This document shows positions 1 to 10,024 of a stretch of DNA of 64,000 nucleotides, piece after piece. The stretch spans positions 124,001-188,000 of the forward strand of contig NZ_JAFEUS010000002.1 in the NCBI RefSeq assembly GCF_027853335.1, given 5' to 3'. The DNA is from Leucobacter sp. UCMA 4100 (GTDB lineage Bacteria; Actinomycetota; Actinomycetes; Actinomycetales; Microbacteriaceae). The notes beneath the pieces are model-generated. The model saw only the letters and a program-made list of their open reading frames with translations. It did no database searches and was not told where the DNA came from. The position numbers and the translations under genes were made by a program. Position 1 is the stretch's first letter, and every line of letters starts with the position of its first letter.

Positions 1-1160
<1,160 letters not shown>

Positions 1161-1176
<16 letters not shown>

Positions 1177-1205
1177 CAGCTAAGAAGAAGCGCCATGAAC
1201 AGCAT
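1161..1205 (-). CDS. leuL: leuA leader peptide (14 aa, Leu-rich)
   Basis: A 14-codon reading frame, MLFMALLLSCRDES, ends 69 nt before leuA. It has four leucines, three of them consecutive CTT codons at 1182-1190. The ATG at 1205 sits six bases after a TATATT box (1217-1212), so the transcript probably begins at or near this ATG. Its last codons form one arm of the hairpin that can pair either with 1138-1147 or with 1113-1122. Leucine-rich leaders upstream of leuA are known from several actinobacteria; identification here rests on position, codon content and RNA structure. Confidence 0.8.
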
Positions 1206-1251
1206 GCTGTAAATATAACACGGCTCGGCAAGCATTTCTTACACTAGAGGT
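1206..1251. promoter_or_regulatory. Divergent leaderless promoters leuL/DUF2207
   Basis: Only 46 bp separate the leuL and DUF2207 start codons. On the minus strand TATATT (1217-1212) lies six bases before the leuL ATG. On the plus strand TACACT (1240-1245) lies six bases before the DUF2207 ATG. Both spacings fit transcription starting at the initiation codon. No convincing -35 boxes are visible. Confidence 0.55.
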
Positions 1252-3057
1252 ATGCCCACACCATTTTTGTCGCTCGTGGCCACGCTCTTTTTGAGCGTTT
1301 CCTCGCTCTTTTCGCCGGCCGTGACCGAGTCGACCGTCGAAGACTTTTTGTACGAGTCTTGGGACACGAACATTGACCTCGAGACCACCGAAGATGGCAG
1401 GGCGGTCGCTCATGTCACTGAAACTCTCGTCGCCCTTTTCCCTGATCATGATCAGAATAAAGGCATCGTGCGCGGCATCCCTGCAAAGTTTCACGGCGCA
1501 AACTCCATGCCCGAAAATGTCACGGTGACCGACGAAAACGGCACCCCAACTCCGTTCTTCACTGAGACAGAAGATCGTTTTTTCGTGATCCTCACCGGCA
1601 ATGACGACTACGTGCAGGGGCGCACCACCTACGTCATCACGTACGATATTCCAGATCCAGTGTTTGTTCCAGATGACGCAGCGGTCGATGAATTTCTCTG
1701 GGATATGGTCTCGGTTGACCGCGCCCAGGCAATTAGTTCGTTCTCAGCGAGCGTCACGGTCGACGACACCCTGAGCACCGCGTTCAATGGTGATATGACG
1801 GCATACGCTGGCGTTGCCGGCTCACGCAACACGGTGAACCTGCACCACGAGGGTAACCGTTTCAGCATCGATCCGCTGCCCCTCGGGCGCGACGTGGTCG
1901 TCACCCTCGGGCTCGGCTTTGCCAAAGACACCGTGGTGCAACCACCGAAACGACAGAGCAATCCCGTCGTGACCATCATGCCCTTTGCGGTCTCACTCGG
2001 CTCGATGGGCGCCGCGGTAGCCGCCCAGATTGCGTTCGTGCGATTCCGGAGGCGCCACCGGGAAACGGGCCGCGCGATCATCGCGCAATACGAGGCACCG
2101 GCCCAGCTTCCCCCGCTCATTGCGGCGGCCATCATGCACCCTGCCAGTCTCGACCCCATTGCTCCCGAATACCTACACCTCGCGGTCAAGGGCAACATTC
2201 GCATCGAAGAGCAGCTGAAGCCGAACGGCAACCTTTATCGCGACCCGCGCATCGTACTGCGCAATATGACTCCCGGTACGGCTTCGCACAGCGTCACCGA
2301 CGATGCGCTCGACGCGGCAATGCTCGATGCACTCTTCACTTCGAAGCACCCAGAGTCCCGCGCCATCCCAAAGTCGTCGACGAAGTTTGCAAGCCGCATG
2401 GGGCAGCTCACGGCCGACGGAAAGAGCGAGAGCGACAAGCGCGGCTACTTCACGCGCGAGGCCAGCCCGGTTGCCAAGATTCTCAGCCTCGTCGGCATTG
2501 CGCTCGCGATCGTGAGCGGAGTGCTTCTCGCCTACGCTTCGGCAACCGGATTCGATCGCGGCATCACGCTCGTAGCGATGCCGCTCATGACGACGAGTTT
2601 CGCTTTGTCGATCGTCGGGCTTTTCAAACGCAGGGTGCACACACCGCTCGGTGCCGAAGCGTACGAGTACCTCGAAGGACTCAAACTCTTCATCTCGGTT
2701 GCCGAGACCGAGCGCATTCGCATGCTGCAGTCGTACTCGGGAGCGGAGCGCGCAGAGCTTGACGGGGTAACCATCGTGCAGCTCTACGAGCGCTTGCTGC
2801 CCTACGCCACGCTCTTCGGCCTCGAAAAAGAGTGGTCGCGCGTGCTTGCTTCACGCTATGAAGCAGAGCGCATCTCGACCCCATACTGGTACCCCTACCT
2901 CGCCACGCGTGGCATCACGAGCATGAGTAGCTCGCTGGGCGCGTTCTCTGGCGCGGTCACCTCGGCGGCATCGTACACGGCGAGCACAAGCAGCGGATCG
3001 AGCGGCGGCGGTTTTGCCGGCGGAGGTGGCGGCGGCGGGTTCTCAGGAGGCCGCTAG
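1252..3057 (+). CDS. DUF2207 family membrane protein
   Basis: A 601-residue exported membrane protein of unknown function. It has an N-terminal signal segment (about 1-25) and an extracytoplasmic beta-rich domain (about 30-230). One transmembrane helix lies near 240-262, followed by a basic stretch and a cytoplasmic segment, and a helix pair lies near 410-460. The conserved motif YEYLEGLKLFI follows at about 467-477. The C-terminus is a glycine/serine-rich tail (GGGFAGGGGGGGFSGG). This architecture is that of DUF2207 (YciQ-like) proteins. The gene converges on era and overlaps its stop codon by 4 nt. Function is not known. Confidence 0.85.
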   Translation: MPTPFLSLVATLFLSVSSLFSPAVTESTVEDFLYESWDTNIDLETTEDGRAVAHVTETLVALFPDHDQNKGIVRGIPAKFHGANSMPENVTVTDENGTPTPFFTETEDRFFVILTGNDDYVQGRTTYVITYDIPDPVFVPDDAAVDEFLWDMVSVDRAQAISSFSASVTVDDTLSTAFNGDMTAYAGVAGSRNTVNLHHEGNRFSIDPLPLGRDVVVTLGLGFAKDTVVQPPKRQSNPVVTIMPFAVSLGSMGAAVAAQIAFVRFRRRHRETGRAIIAQYEAPAQLPPLIAAAIMHPASLDPIAPEYLHLAVKGNIRIEEQLKPNGNLYRDPRIVLRNMTPGTASHSVTDDALDAAMLDALFTSKHPESRAIPKSSTKFASRMGQLTADGKSESDKRGYFTREASPVAKILSLVGIALAIVSGVLLAYASATGFDRGITLVAMPLMTTSFALSIVGLFKRRVHTPLGAEAYEYLEGLKLFISVAETERIRMLQSYSGAERAELDGVTIVQLYERLLPYATLFGLEKEWSRVLASRYEAERISTPYWYPYLATRGITSMSSSLGAFSGAVTSAASYTASTSSGSSGGGFAGGGGGGGFSGGR

Positions 3058-3953
3058 AAACCGAGTCGGTTGAGCTTCTTGGCGTCGCGCTGCCACTCCT
3101 TGAGCACCTTCACGCGTAGCGAGAGGTAGACGCGGCGGCCGAGCAGCTGCTCGATCTCTTTGCGTGCCTTCTCACCGATCGTGCGTAGCCTGCTGCCGCC
3201 CTTGCCGATAATGATGCCCTTCTGGCTATCACGTTCGACAATAAGGTTGGCGTAGATCTCAAGCAGGCCGTCTTCACGCTCTTCCTGGTCTTCAATCGTG
3301 ACGGCGATCGAGTGTGGCAGCTCTTCGCGAACTTCTTCGAGCGCGGCCTCACGAATGAGCTCGGCGAGCCGGTCTTCTTCACTCTCTTCGGTCGTTTGCT
3401 CAACCTCGTAGAGGGGTGGCGATTCGGGCAGAAGTGAGAGCAAGAGGCTCGACATCTCTTCGAGCTGCCCCTCGTTTGAGACTGAGACCGGAATCACCGC
3501 GTCCCATTCCCTCAGCTGGTCAACGAGGGCGAGCTGATCAATCACCTGGTCGCGCCCGGCGGTGTCGATCTTCGTGACGATAGCGACCTTTTTCGCTTTC
3601 GGAAAGTCGTCGAGTTGCTCGTTAATATAGCGGTCGCCGGGGCCGATCGCTTCGTTAGCCGGAACGCAGAAACCAATGATGTCGACGTCGCCGAGCGTTG
3701 AATACACGAGGTCGTTGAGCCGCTCGCCGAGCAGGGTGCGGGGGCGGTGAATACCGGGCGTATCGACGATGATGATCTGGCCGTCTTCACGGTGGGCAAT
3801 GCCCCGAATCACTCGACGCGTGGTCTGCGGACGGTTGCTCGTGATCGCGACCTTCTCGCCGATGATCGCGTTGGTGAGCGACGACTTGCCTACGTTTGGC
3901 CGGCCCACGAACGAAACGAATCCGGCGCGGAAATCAGGGTGCTCAGTCGTCAT
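3054..3953 (-). CDS. era: GTPase Era
   Basis: Ribosome-assembly GTPase that binds the 3' end of 16S rRNA. The 299 residues match the usual length. G1 is GRPNVGKSS at 17-25, the T-rich switch region QTTRR lies near 43-47, G3 is DTPG at 64-67 and G4 is TKID at 127-130. The C-terminal KH domain carries IIIGKGG at 247-253. It starts with ATG 11 nt inside the end of the CBS-domain gene, so it is translationally coupled as the last gene of the HIT-phoH-ybeY-CBS-era run. ybeY, phoH and era in one operon all serve ribosome and RNA quality control. Confidence 0.97.
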   Translation of the reverse strand: MTTEHPDFRAGFVSFVGRPNVGKSSLTNAIIGEKVAITSNRPQTTRRVIRGIAHREDGQIIIVDTPGIHRPRTLLGERLNDLVYSTLGDVDIIGFCVPANEAIGPGDRYINEQLDDFPKAKKVAIVTKIDTAGRDQVIDQLALVDQLREWDAVIPVSVSNEGQLEEMSSLLLSLLPESPPLYEVEQTTEESEEDRLAELIREAALEEVREELPHSIAVTIEDQEEREDGLLEIYANLIVERDSQKGIIIGKGGSRLRTIGEKARKEIEQLLGRRVYLSLRVKVLKEWQRDAKKLNRLGF

Positions 3954-5262
3954 GCTCTTCCTTGTTCTCTGGAACTTCCATCATATCCTGCGTCTCGCGC
4001 CCGACCCACTTGGCGCGAACGCTCACGAGTCGCTGGCGCTTTTTCTCGACGTTCAGCACGGTGAGTTCGATGCCCGAGATTCTCACGACGTCACCGGGCT
4101 CAGCGAGTCGGCCGAGCTCTTTTGCGACGAGCCCCGCCACGGTTTCCACGTCGTCATCGTCAAGCTCTTCGTCAAAGAGTTCGCCAAGCTCGTCGATGTC
4201 GAGCCTGGCGTTAATGTGGTACGAGCCGTCGGGCTGCATAACGATGTCGGGGGTCTCTTTGTCGTGCTCATCGTGGATCTCGCCCACGAGCTCTTCGATC
4301 AAGTCTTCGAGCGTCACAAGCCCCGCGATGCCACCGTATTCGTCGACGGCGATCGCGAGGTGATTCGCTTCACGCTGCATCTCACGGAGTAGGTCGTCGG
4401 TGCGCTGTAGATCGGGCACGAAGCGCGCAGGCTTCATAACCCTCGTCACCTGCGAGTGCTGAGCTTCTTCGGTGCGGCGATGCACAAACGAAACGACGTC
4501 ACGCAGGTACATGACCCCGATCACCCCGTCAGAGTCACCCGAGATCACCGGAATGCGCGAGTATGGCGAACTCATGAAGAAGTCGAGGGCCTCCTGAACC
4601 GTCACGGTTGACTCGATGGTGATCATGTCGGTGCGCGGCACCATGACCTCTTTGACGAGCGTGTCGCTGAACTCGACAACGGAGTGAATAATGTCTTGTT
4701 CGTCTTCTTCAAGTAGCTCTTGCTCCGCTGCGCGGTCAACGAGCGAAAAGATCTGCTCGTTCTTGAGCCGCTCGGCCTGGGTCGAGCGGGCAGAGAAGGC
4801 GCGCTCACTGATGCCGCTCATAACGGGAGCGAGCGGCGTGAGCAAGGTATCAAGCATGCGCACGAGCCCCACCGTGCCACGCACGATGCGCTCCGGGTGG
4901 CGCTCCCCCAACTGCCTCGGGCTCACGCTGATGACGATGATGTTGAGCACCACGATCGTCAGCGCGGCGGCAGCAAGCGTGACCCAGACGCTCTCCCAAA
5001 TCTCGCCGTAGGCCAGGGTGATGAGCACCGCTGAGAACGTCTCAGCGGTAATGCGCATGAAGCTCAGGTTACGCAGATGGCGCTCGAGGTTGTCGCCGAT
5101 AAGTTCAAGGCGGTCAGCCTTTGCGGGGTTCTCTTCGGCGAGCTCTTCGAGGTCGCTCTTCGAGAGAGCCGTGTATGCCGCGTCGATTGCGGCGAGCAGT
5201 CCCCCAGCAGCGGTGACAAGCACCGCGAGCGCCGCGAGACCGATAACGAGACCAGGAATCAC
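3943..5262 (-). CDS. CNNM/CorC-type transporter with paired CBS domains
   Basis: A 439-residue membrane protein of the HlyC/CorC (CNNM, DUF21) family, thought to act in divalent cation transport or homeostasis. The N-terminal 130 residues contain the DUF21 membrane helices. Two CBS motifs follow (VPRTDMITI... about 207-260, and MKPARFVPD... about 273-330). The C-terminal CorC_HlyC domain contains DGSYHINARLDIDEL. The tail is strongly acidic. The GTG start at 5262 forms a GTGA overlap with the ybeY stop. Neighbour order is that of the Rv2364c-Rv2368c region. Exact substrate is unknown. Confidence 0.9.
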   Translation of the reverse strand: MIPGLVIGLAALAVLVTAAGGLLAAIDAAYTALSKSDLEELAEENPAKADRLELIGDNLERHLRNLSFMRITAETFSAVLITLAYGEIWESVWVTLAAAALTIVVLNIIVISVSPRQLGERHPERIVRGTVGLVRMLDTLLTPLAPVMSGISERAFSARSTQAERLKNEQIFSLVDRAAEQELLEEDEQDIIHSVVEFSDTLVKEVMVPRTDMITIESTVTVQEALDFFMSSPYSRIPVISGDSDGVIGVMYLRDVVSFVHRRTEEAQHSQVTRVMKPARFVPDLQRTDDLLREMQREANHLAIAVDEYGGIAGLVTLEDLIEELVGEIHDEHDKETPDIVMQPDGSYHINARLDIDELGELFDEELDDDDVETVAGLVAKELGRLAEPGDVVRISGIELTVLNVEKKRQRLVSVRAKWVGRETQDMMEVPENKEEHDD

Positions 5263-5720
5263 GCGCCGGCTCCGCGCAGCAGATACGACTGCAGGAGTTG
5301 GTTCTGCAGCGAGAACATCTCGTGCTCTTCAACGGGCTCGGCGTGGTCGTAACCGAGCAGGTGCAGCATGCCGTGGGTAACGAGCACCAGCATCTCGGTC
5401 ATGAGGTCGTGCCCAGCAGCATCGGCCTGGATCGCTGCGACCTGCGGGCACACCACGATGTCGCCAAGCAGGCCCGCCGGGGTTTGGGCGTCTGGCCTTC
5501 CGGGACGCAGTTCATCCATGGGAAAGCTCAGCACGTCGGTTGGACCGGGCTCGCCCATCCACTGCTCGTGCAGCTTCGTCATCGCGTCTTCATCAACGAG
5601 CAAAATCGCGAGGTCGGTATCGGGGTGAACGTGAAGCTCGGTGAGCACGAAGCTCGCGAGATCGTGCAGCGTCGCCTCGGTTGCGGGCATTGCTGATTCG
5701 TTGTTGATCTCGATGGTCAC
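5259..5720 (-). CDS. ybeY: Endoribonuclease YbeY
   Basis: Zinc-dependent endoribonuclease for 16S rRNA 3'-end maturation and ribosome quality control. It has 153 residues, the family size. The metal-binding signature HGMLHLLGYDH supplies H116, H120 and H126, preceded by TDVLSFPMD at 61-69. It begins with GTG overlapping the phoH stop codon (GTGA) and its own stop overlaps the next start. It is therefore tightly coupled within the operon. Confidence 0.96.
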   Translation of the reverse strand: MTIEINNESAMPATEATLHDLASFVLTELHVHPDTDLAILLVDEDAMTKLHEQWMGEPGPTDVLSFPMDELRPGRPDAQTPAGLLGDIVVCPQVAAIQADAAGHDLMTEMLVLVTHGMLHLLGYDHAEPVEEHEMFSLQNQLLQSYLLRGAGA

Positions 5721-6697
5721 GGTTGATCCTTTCGCGAATCATAAGAGTCATAAGCGTCGACGATGCGGCCGACAAGGCTGTGGCGCACGATGTCATCGCT
5801 CGTGAGGTTACACACGGCGAGGTCGTCAACCCCGTCAAGAATGCGTAGGGCGTGTTTGAGGCCGCTCTTGGCGTGCGGCAAATCAATTTGCGTGGCGTCG
5901 CCCGTCACCACCATCTTCGACCCAAAGCCCAGGCGCGTGAGAAACATTTTCATTTGTTCTGGCGTTGTATTTTGTGCCTCGTCAAGAATGACGAAGGCAT
6001 CATTCAACGTGCGCCCGCGCATGTACGCGAGTGGTGCAACCTCAATCGTTCCACCCCCGAGCAGTTGCGGCACGGCGTCGGGCTCCATAAGCGAGGCAAT
6101 CGCGTCAAAGAGCGGCCTCAGGTACGGGTCGATCTTCTCTTCGAGCGAGCCCGGCAGGTAGCCAAGCCGTTCGCCTGCCTCGACCGCGGGCCTCGTCAGT
6201 ACGATGCGCGAGACCTCGCGGCGCTGCAGGGCCTGAACTGCCTTGGCGACGGCGAGAAAAGTCTTGCCGGTGCCCGCTGGCCCCACGCCAAAGGTGATCG
6301 TATGCTGATCGATCGCGTGCACGTAGTCGCGCTGGCCCGCGGTCTGCGGGCGGATCTGCTTACCGCGAGTCTGCACGATAGGTTCGCTGAGCATCTGTTG
6401 CGCGGTCGTTTGGGGCGCAGAATCTCGCCCGGGGCGCCCAAACAGGCGCTCAGCCTCACGGGCGCTCACGGTACCCTGCGCAAGAGTCACTTCACGCAGG
6501 CCGTCAACGAGCCGTTCGATCTCATTCATCTCGTCGGAAGCACCGGTGAGAGTGAGGCGGTGCCCGCGAAGGAAAAAGGTGACGCCAGGAAAGCGTTCTT
6601 CGAGGGCGCGAAGATGTTCATCACCCGCACCAAAAAGGGCCCGCGGGTCGGCGGTGCCAAGAACAATGGTGCGGGAACTGTGGTGAGGGTCAGCCAC
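5717..6697 (-). CDS. phoH: PhoH-family ATPase
   Basis: A 326-residue P-loop ATPase of the PhoH/YbeZ type, predicted RNA-associated and a functional partner of YbeY. Walker A is GPAGTGKT at 139-146. The Walker B-like VILDEAQN lies near 236-243, followed by GDATQIDLP. The start is GTG, 8 nt inside the end of the HIT gene. Position between HIT and ybeY is common to actinobacteria (phoH2-like Rv2368c context), although no N-terminal PIN domain is present, so this is the short PhoH form. Confidence 0.93.
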   Translation of the reverse strand: MADPHHSSRTIVLGTADPRALFGAGDEHLRALEERFPGVTFFLRGHRLTLTGASDEMNEIERLVDGLREVTLAQGTVSAREAERLFGRPGRDSAPQTTAQQMLSEPIVQTRGKQIRPQTAGQRDYVHAIDQHTITFGVGPAGTGKTFLAVAKAVQALQRREVSRIVLTRPAVEAGERLGYLPGSLEEKIDPYLRPLFDAIASLMEPDAVPQLLGGGTIEVAPLAYMRGRTLNDAFVILDEAQNTTPEQMKMFLTRLGFGSKMVVTGDATQIDLPHAKSGLKHALRILDGVDDLAVCNLTSDDIVRHSLVGRIVDAYDSYDSRKDQP

Positions 6698-7037
6698 CGA
6701 GGCTCTGCTCCTTCAAGTCGTCGATGAGAACGTGGGCGTGCACGTGAAAGACGGTCTGCCCGGCCGAGGCGCCGTTATTAAAGACGAGCCTGTACTCGCC
6801 CTCACCGTGTTCGTCGGCCAGTTGCTTCGCAACGGCGACCATGTCGGCGAGGAGCGCGGGGTCGCCAGCAGCGAGCTCGGTCACGTTCTCGTATGCAGTG
6901 GTTTTCGGGATGACGAGCAGGTGCACCTTTGCCTGAGGCGCGATGTCGCGAAAGGCGAGCACGCTGTCGCTCTCGTACACCTTCTCAACGGGAATTTCAC
7001 CCGCGATAATCTTCGCAAAAATAGTTTCCTGAGCCAT
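6690..7037 (-). CDS. HIT family nucleotide hydrolase/transferase
   Basis: A 115-residue histidine-triad protein with HVHAHV at 98-103 and the conserved N-terminal IFAKIIAGEIP. HIT proteins of this Hint type hydrolyse nucleoside phosphoramidates and related compounds; the physiological substrate is unknown. It starts with ATG six bases after a TAGACT box that lies over the rsmE stop codon. It therefore probably heads a leaderless transcript running HIT-phoH-ybeY-CBS-era, while also being reachable by read-through from rsmE. Confidence 0.93.
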   Translation of the reverse strand: MAQETIFAKIIAGEIPVEKVYESDSVLAFRDIAPQAKVHLLVIPKTTAYENVTELAAGDPALLADMVAVAKQLADEHGEGEYRLVFNNGASAGQTVFHVHAHVLIDDLKEQSLGG

Positions 7038-7043
7038 GCCGGT

Positions 7044-7049
7044 AGTCTA
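7044..7049 (-). promoter_or_regulatory. -10 box of leaderless HIT-era promoter
   Basis: TAGACT on the minus strand ends six bases before the HIT ATG, the spacing of a leaderless start. It overlaps the 3' end of rsmE. Confidence 0.5.
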
Positions 7050-7790
7050 CCAATGCCCCGCCGCAAGATTCAGTACCGAGAGCGCGGCGGCACCGGCACT
7101 TGAGGTGCGCAATACGTTCGCGCCGACCGTCGCTGTGATGGCACCGGCCGACGACAGCGCTTCAAGCTCTGCGTCGCTGAGCCCGCCCTCTGGCCCGACG
7201 CACACATACACGTCGCCGCTCGGGCTGAGTTCGGCCACCCGAGCCGAGAGCTCTGCGGCGTCCCTCGGGTGCAGCACTATCACGGTTGCTTCACCTGCAG
7301 CGGCGAGCTGCACGAGATCATTGGTCGTCATGGGCCCTGTCACGCGCGGCACGAAGGGCCGTATCGACTGTTTCGAGGCTTCGCGCGCAACCCGGTGCCA
7401 CTTCTCGAGTCCCTTCGGCGCTTTCTTCGCGTCCCACTTCGAGATCGAACGGGCCGCCTGCCACGTGACAAAGCCCCAGGCTCCAAACTCGGTGCACAGT
7501 TCAACCGCCCGTTCGGAGCGGTCGCCCTTGGCGAGGGCCTGCACGATCCACACTTTTCGAACGGGCTCTGGGTACTCGGTCACCTCGGCAATCTCGACCG
7601 AAAAGGCGTTCTGCGACGCCGCGGTAACAGTGCCGCCCGCAATGGTGCCCTCGCCGTTGCCAACGAGAATGCTCTCGCCCACGCGCAGCCGGCTCACGGC
7701 GACGGCATGGCGCGCCTCGTCGCCGGTCACCTCAATGGTGCCGGTGAAGTCGGCGGGCTGAAGGCCCTCTCGCACGTAGAGATTCGCCAT
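7047..7790 (-). CDS. rsmE: 16S rRNA m3U1498 methyltransferase
   Basis: SPOUT-class methyltransferase that methylates U1498 of 16S rRNA. It has 247 residues. The C-terminal SAM-binding knot is visible as VCVGPEGGLSDAELEAL near 192-208, with TVGANVLRTSSAGAAAL following. The N-terminal PUA-like part contains the typical ATG-proximal HAVAVSRLRVGE segment. The ATG at 7790 is 2 nt downstream of the dnaJ stop codon. It follows dnaJ and hrcA as in Rv2372c-Rv2374c. Confidence 0.95.
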   Translation of the reverse strand: MANLYVREGLQPADFTGTIEVTGDEARHAVAVSRLRVGESILVGNGEGTIAGGTVTAASQNAFSVEIAEVTEYPEPVRKVWIVQALAKGDRSERAVELCTEFGAWGFVTWQAARSISKWDAKKAPKGLEKWHRVAREASKQSIRPFVPRVTGPMTTNDLVQLAAAGEATVIVLHPRDAAELSARVAELSPSGDVYVCVGPEGGLSDAELEALSSAGAITATVGANVLRTSSAGAAALSVLNLAAGHW

Positions 7791-7792
7791 GG

Positions 7793-8884
7793 TTAGCGGA
7801 AGAAACGGTCGCGCATCTTGCCGAAGAAGCCCTGCTGAAACTCGCCGAACTGAGGCGGCTTATTGCCACGCAACTTGGCGAGGTTTTTGAGCAGGTCCTT
7901 CTCTTTCGAGCTGAGCTTGGTCGGAGTCACAACCTGCAGGGCGACCTTCAAGTCACCGCGCTGGTTCGACTGCAGGTGCTGAATGCCGCGCCCGCGAAGC
8001 GTCAAGATATCGCCCGCCTGCGCGCCGGCCTCAACCTCGATCTCGACCGCGCCATCGAGCGACTCAAGCGTCACCTCGGTGCCGAGCGCAGCGTCGGTCA
8101 TCTGCAGGTTCACGGTCGCGAGCAGGTCGTAGCCGTCGCGGCTGAAGATGTCGTGGTGCTTGACCTGAAACTCGACGAACAGGTCGCCGTTCGGGCCGCC
8201 ACCGGGGCCAACCTCGCCGCCGCCGCGAATCTGCATGCGTGTTCCGGTCTCAACGCCAGAGGGAATCTGAATGGTGGTTTCGCGACGCTCACGAGTGCGG
8301 CCCTTGCCACCACAGGTAATGCAGGGGCTCTGAATAACGGTGCCGAAGCCCTGGCAGGTACCGCAGGGGTGGCTCGTCACGACGTTGCCGAAGAGCGAGC
8401 GCACCTGGCGCTGCACCGAGCCCTCGCCGCCACACACGTCACAGGTGACGGGTGACGTACCTGGCTGGCAGCAGCTGCCCTGACACGTTTCACACAACAC
8501 CGCGGTGTTGAGCGCGACCGTCGTCTCATCACCGAACATGACCTGCTCAAGCGTGACATCAATGCGAATGAGCGCGTCTTCCCCGCGCTCTGAACGCGAC
8601 TTCGGCCCGCTGCCGCCGCCGCCAAAACCGCCACCGAAGAAGGTGTTAAAGATGTCGCCGAAGCCACCGCCGAAGGCGTCGTTGCCGCCCATATCGTACT
8701 TCTGGCGCTCCTGCGGGTCGCTCAGCACGTCATAGGCGTGAGTGACGAGCTTGAAGCGCTCCGAGGCGTCTTCTGAAGGGTTCACATCGGGGTGCAGCTC
8801 GCGCGCAAGCTTGCGGTAAGCCTTCTTGATTTCTTCAGGGGTTGCTTCGCGTGAAACCCCGAGAGTTTCGTAGTGATCTGCCAC
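7793..8884 (-). CDS. dnaJ: Chaperone DnaJ (DnaJ2 type)
   Basis: Hsp40 co-chaperone that stimulates DnaK. The J domain (1-70) has HPD at 31-33. A Gly/Phe-rich linker (67-95) precedes the zinc-finger domain, whose repeats are at 131-138, 148-155, 174-181 and 188-195. The first repeat reads CETCQGSC instead of CxxCxGxG and is followed by another Cys. The C-terminal substrate domain is complete. The start is GTG at 8884 with AAGGAG eight bases upstream. It lies 30 nt behind hrcA and so is probably under CIRCE control. Confidence 0.95.
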   Translation of the reverse strand: MADHYETLGVSREATPEEIKKAYRKLARELHPDVNPSEDASERFKLVTHAYDVLSDPQERQKYDMGGNDAFGGGFGDIFNTFFGGGFGGGGSGPKSRSERGEDALIRIDVTLEQVMFGDETTVALNTAVLCETCQGSCCQPGTSPVTCDVCGGEGSVQRQVRSLFGNVVTSHPCGTCQGFGTVIQSPCITCGGKGRTRERRETTIQIPSGVETGTRMQIRGGGEVGPGGGPNGDLFVEFQVKHHDIFSRDGYDLLATVNLQMTDAALGTEVTLESLDGAVEIEVEAGAQAGDILTLRGRGIQHLQSNQRGDLKVALQVVTPTKLSSKEKDLLKNLAKLRGNKPPQFGEFQQGFFGKMRDRFFR

Positions 8885-8914
8885 GAGGGCTGCTCCTTTT
8901 TGCGTTTCGTTGAT

Positions 8915-9958
8915 CTAGAGGTTGCTCTCACCGAGCAACCGACCGAGGTATCTCGACACCGCCCGCATCGCGGCGATGTTGCGTTCATAGTTCATGCGAG
9001 TTGGCCCGAGCACGCCGAGCCTCGAGAGTGTAGCGCCACCAGCCTGATACTGGGTCGCGATGAGGGCGGCGTCAGGAAACCCGTACGGGAGGTTTTCGCG
9101 GCCAATCGACGCGCCGACCCCACGTTCATCGGTCGCAAGTTCCTGGATGAGGCGCAAGAGCACGACCTGTTCTTCAACCGCCTCGAGCACCGCCGAGAGG
9201 TTCTGAAGGGTCTCGCCAGGCCGCGACAGGTTTGCTGTGCCCGCGACCGCGATGCGTTGATTGCGGTTGGCGCTGAGCTGTTCTTCGACGACCTCAAGAA
9301 CACTCACGACCGGCTCAAGCTCGTTGGGCTCTGCCCAGTCACCCGCGGTGCGAATGAGCTCTGTCACCCGAGCCTGGGCAAGCCCGATGTCACGCCCCAT
9401 CACTTCAGTAGCGATGCGATCCCTCAGCCCCTGCACCCAGGCCTCGTCGACGATGGCGTGGCGAATGCGCGCGATGTGCTGCTCAACAGCCGCGTTACTC
9501 GTGATCACGACACAGAGCACCCGGTCTGGCCCGATCGCGACGAGTTCGATCTGCTTCACGTACCCCGCCCCAGCTGTCGGGTATTGAATCACAGCGACCT
9601 GGTGTGTGAGGCTCGCGAGCAGCCTGACGGTTCGCGCCATGACGTCGTCGAGGTTCTCGGCTTCACCCAGAAAGCGTTCGATCGCCGCGCGTTGCGCCTG
9701 CGTGAGTGGGCGAATCTCGGCGAGCGTGTCGACGTAGAGCCGGTAGCCCTTGTCGGTGGGCACCCGCCCACTCGAAGTATGCGGTGCGACGATGAGTTCT
9801 TCTTCTTCGAGAAGCGCCATATCATTGCGGATCGTCGCGGCCGATACCCCAAACGAGTGCCTCTCGACGATCGATTTCGAGGCCACCGGTTCGCCCTCGT
9901 TCACGAAGTCGTTCACGATGGCGCGCAAGACCGCGAGACCCCGGTCTGAGATACTCAT
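8915..9958 (-). CDS. hrcA: Heat-inducible repressor HrcA
   Basis: Winged-helix repressor of class I heat-shock genes. The 347 residues match the family. The N-terminal HTH contains SERGLAVL-like SDRGLAVLRAIV and VSAATIRNDMALLEEE near 34-50. ATG at 9958 is preceded by a strong GGAGGTG site. A CIRCE operator lies 13 nt upstream of the start, indicating autoregulation of hrcA-dnaJ. Confidence 0.96.
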   Translation of the reverse strand: MSISDRGLAVLRAIVNDFVNEGEPVASKSIVERHSFGVSAATIRNDMALLEEEELIVAPHTSSGRVPTDKGYRLYVDTLAEIRPLTQAQRAAIERFLGEAENLDDVMARTVRLLASLTHQVAVIQYPTAGAGYVKQIELVAIGPDRVLCVVITSNAAVEQHIARIRHAIVDEAWVQGLRDRIATEVMGRDIGLAQARVTELIRTAGDWAEPNELEPVVSVLEVVEEQLSANRNQRIAVAGTANLSRPGETLQNLSAVLEAVEEQVVLLRLIQELATDERGVGASIGRENLPYGFPDAALIATQYQAGGATLSRLGVLGPTRMNYERNIAAMRAVSRYLGRLLGESNL

Positions 9959-9971
9959 TCACACCTCCGCA

Positions 9972-9998
9972 TTGGCACTCTCAACACCTGAGTGCTAA
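9972..9998. promoter_or_regulatory. CIRCE operator
   Basis: TTGGCACTC (9972-9980), a 9-nt spacer, then GAGTGCTAA (9990-9998). This matches the CIRCE consensus TTAGCACTC-N9-GAGTGCTAA with one change in the left arm. It lies directly upstream of hrcA and is the expected HrcA-binding site. Confidence 0.93.
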
Positions 9999-10024
9999 TA
10001 CTAGTCGAACAACCTGAACATTTT

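Noticed and set aside
8873-9949. 358-aa plus-strand frame
   Set aside because: Shadow of hrcA, which has clear family motifs on the other strand.
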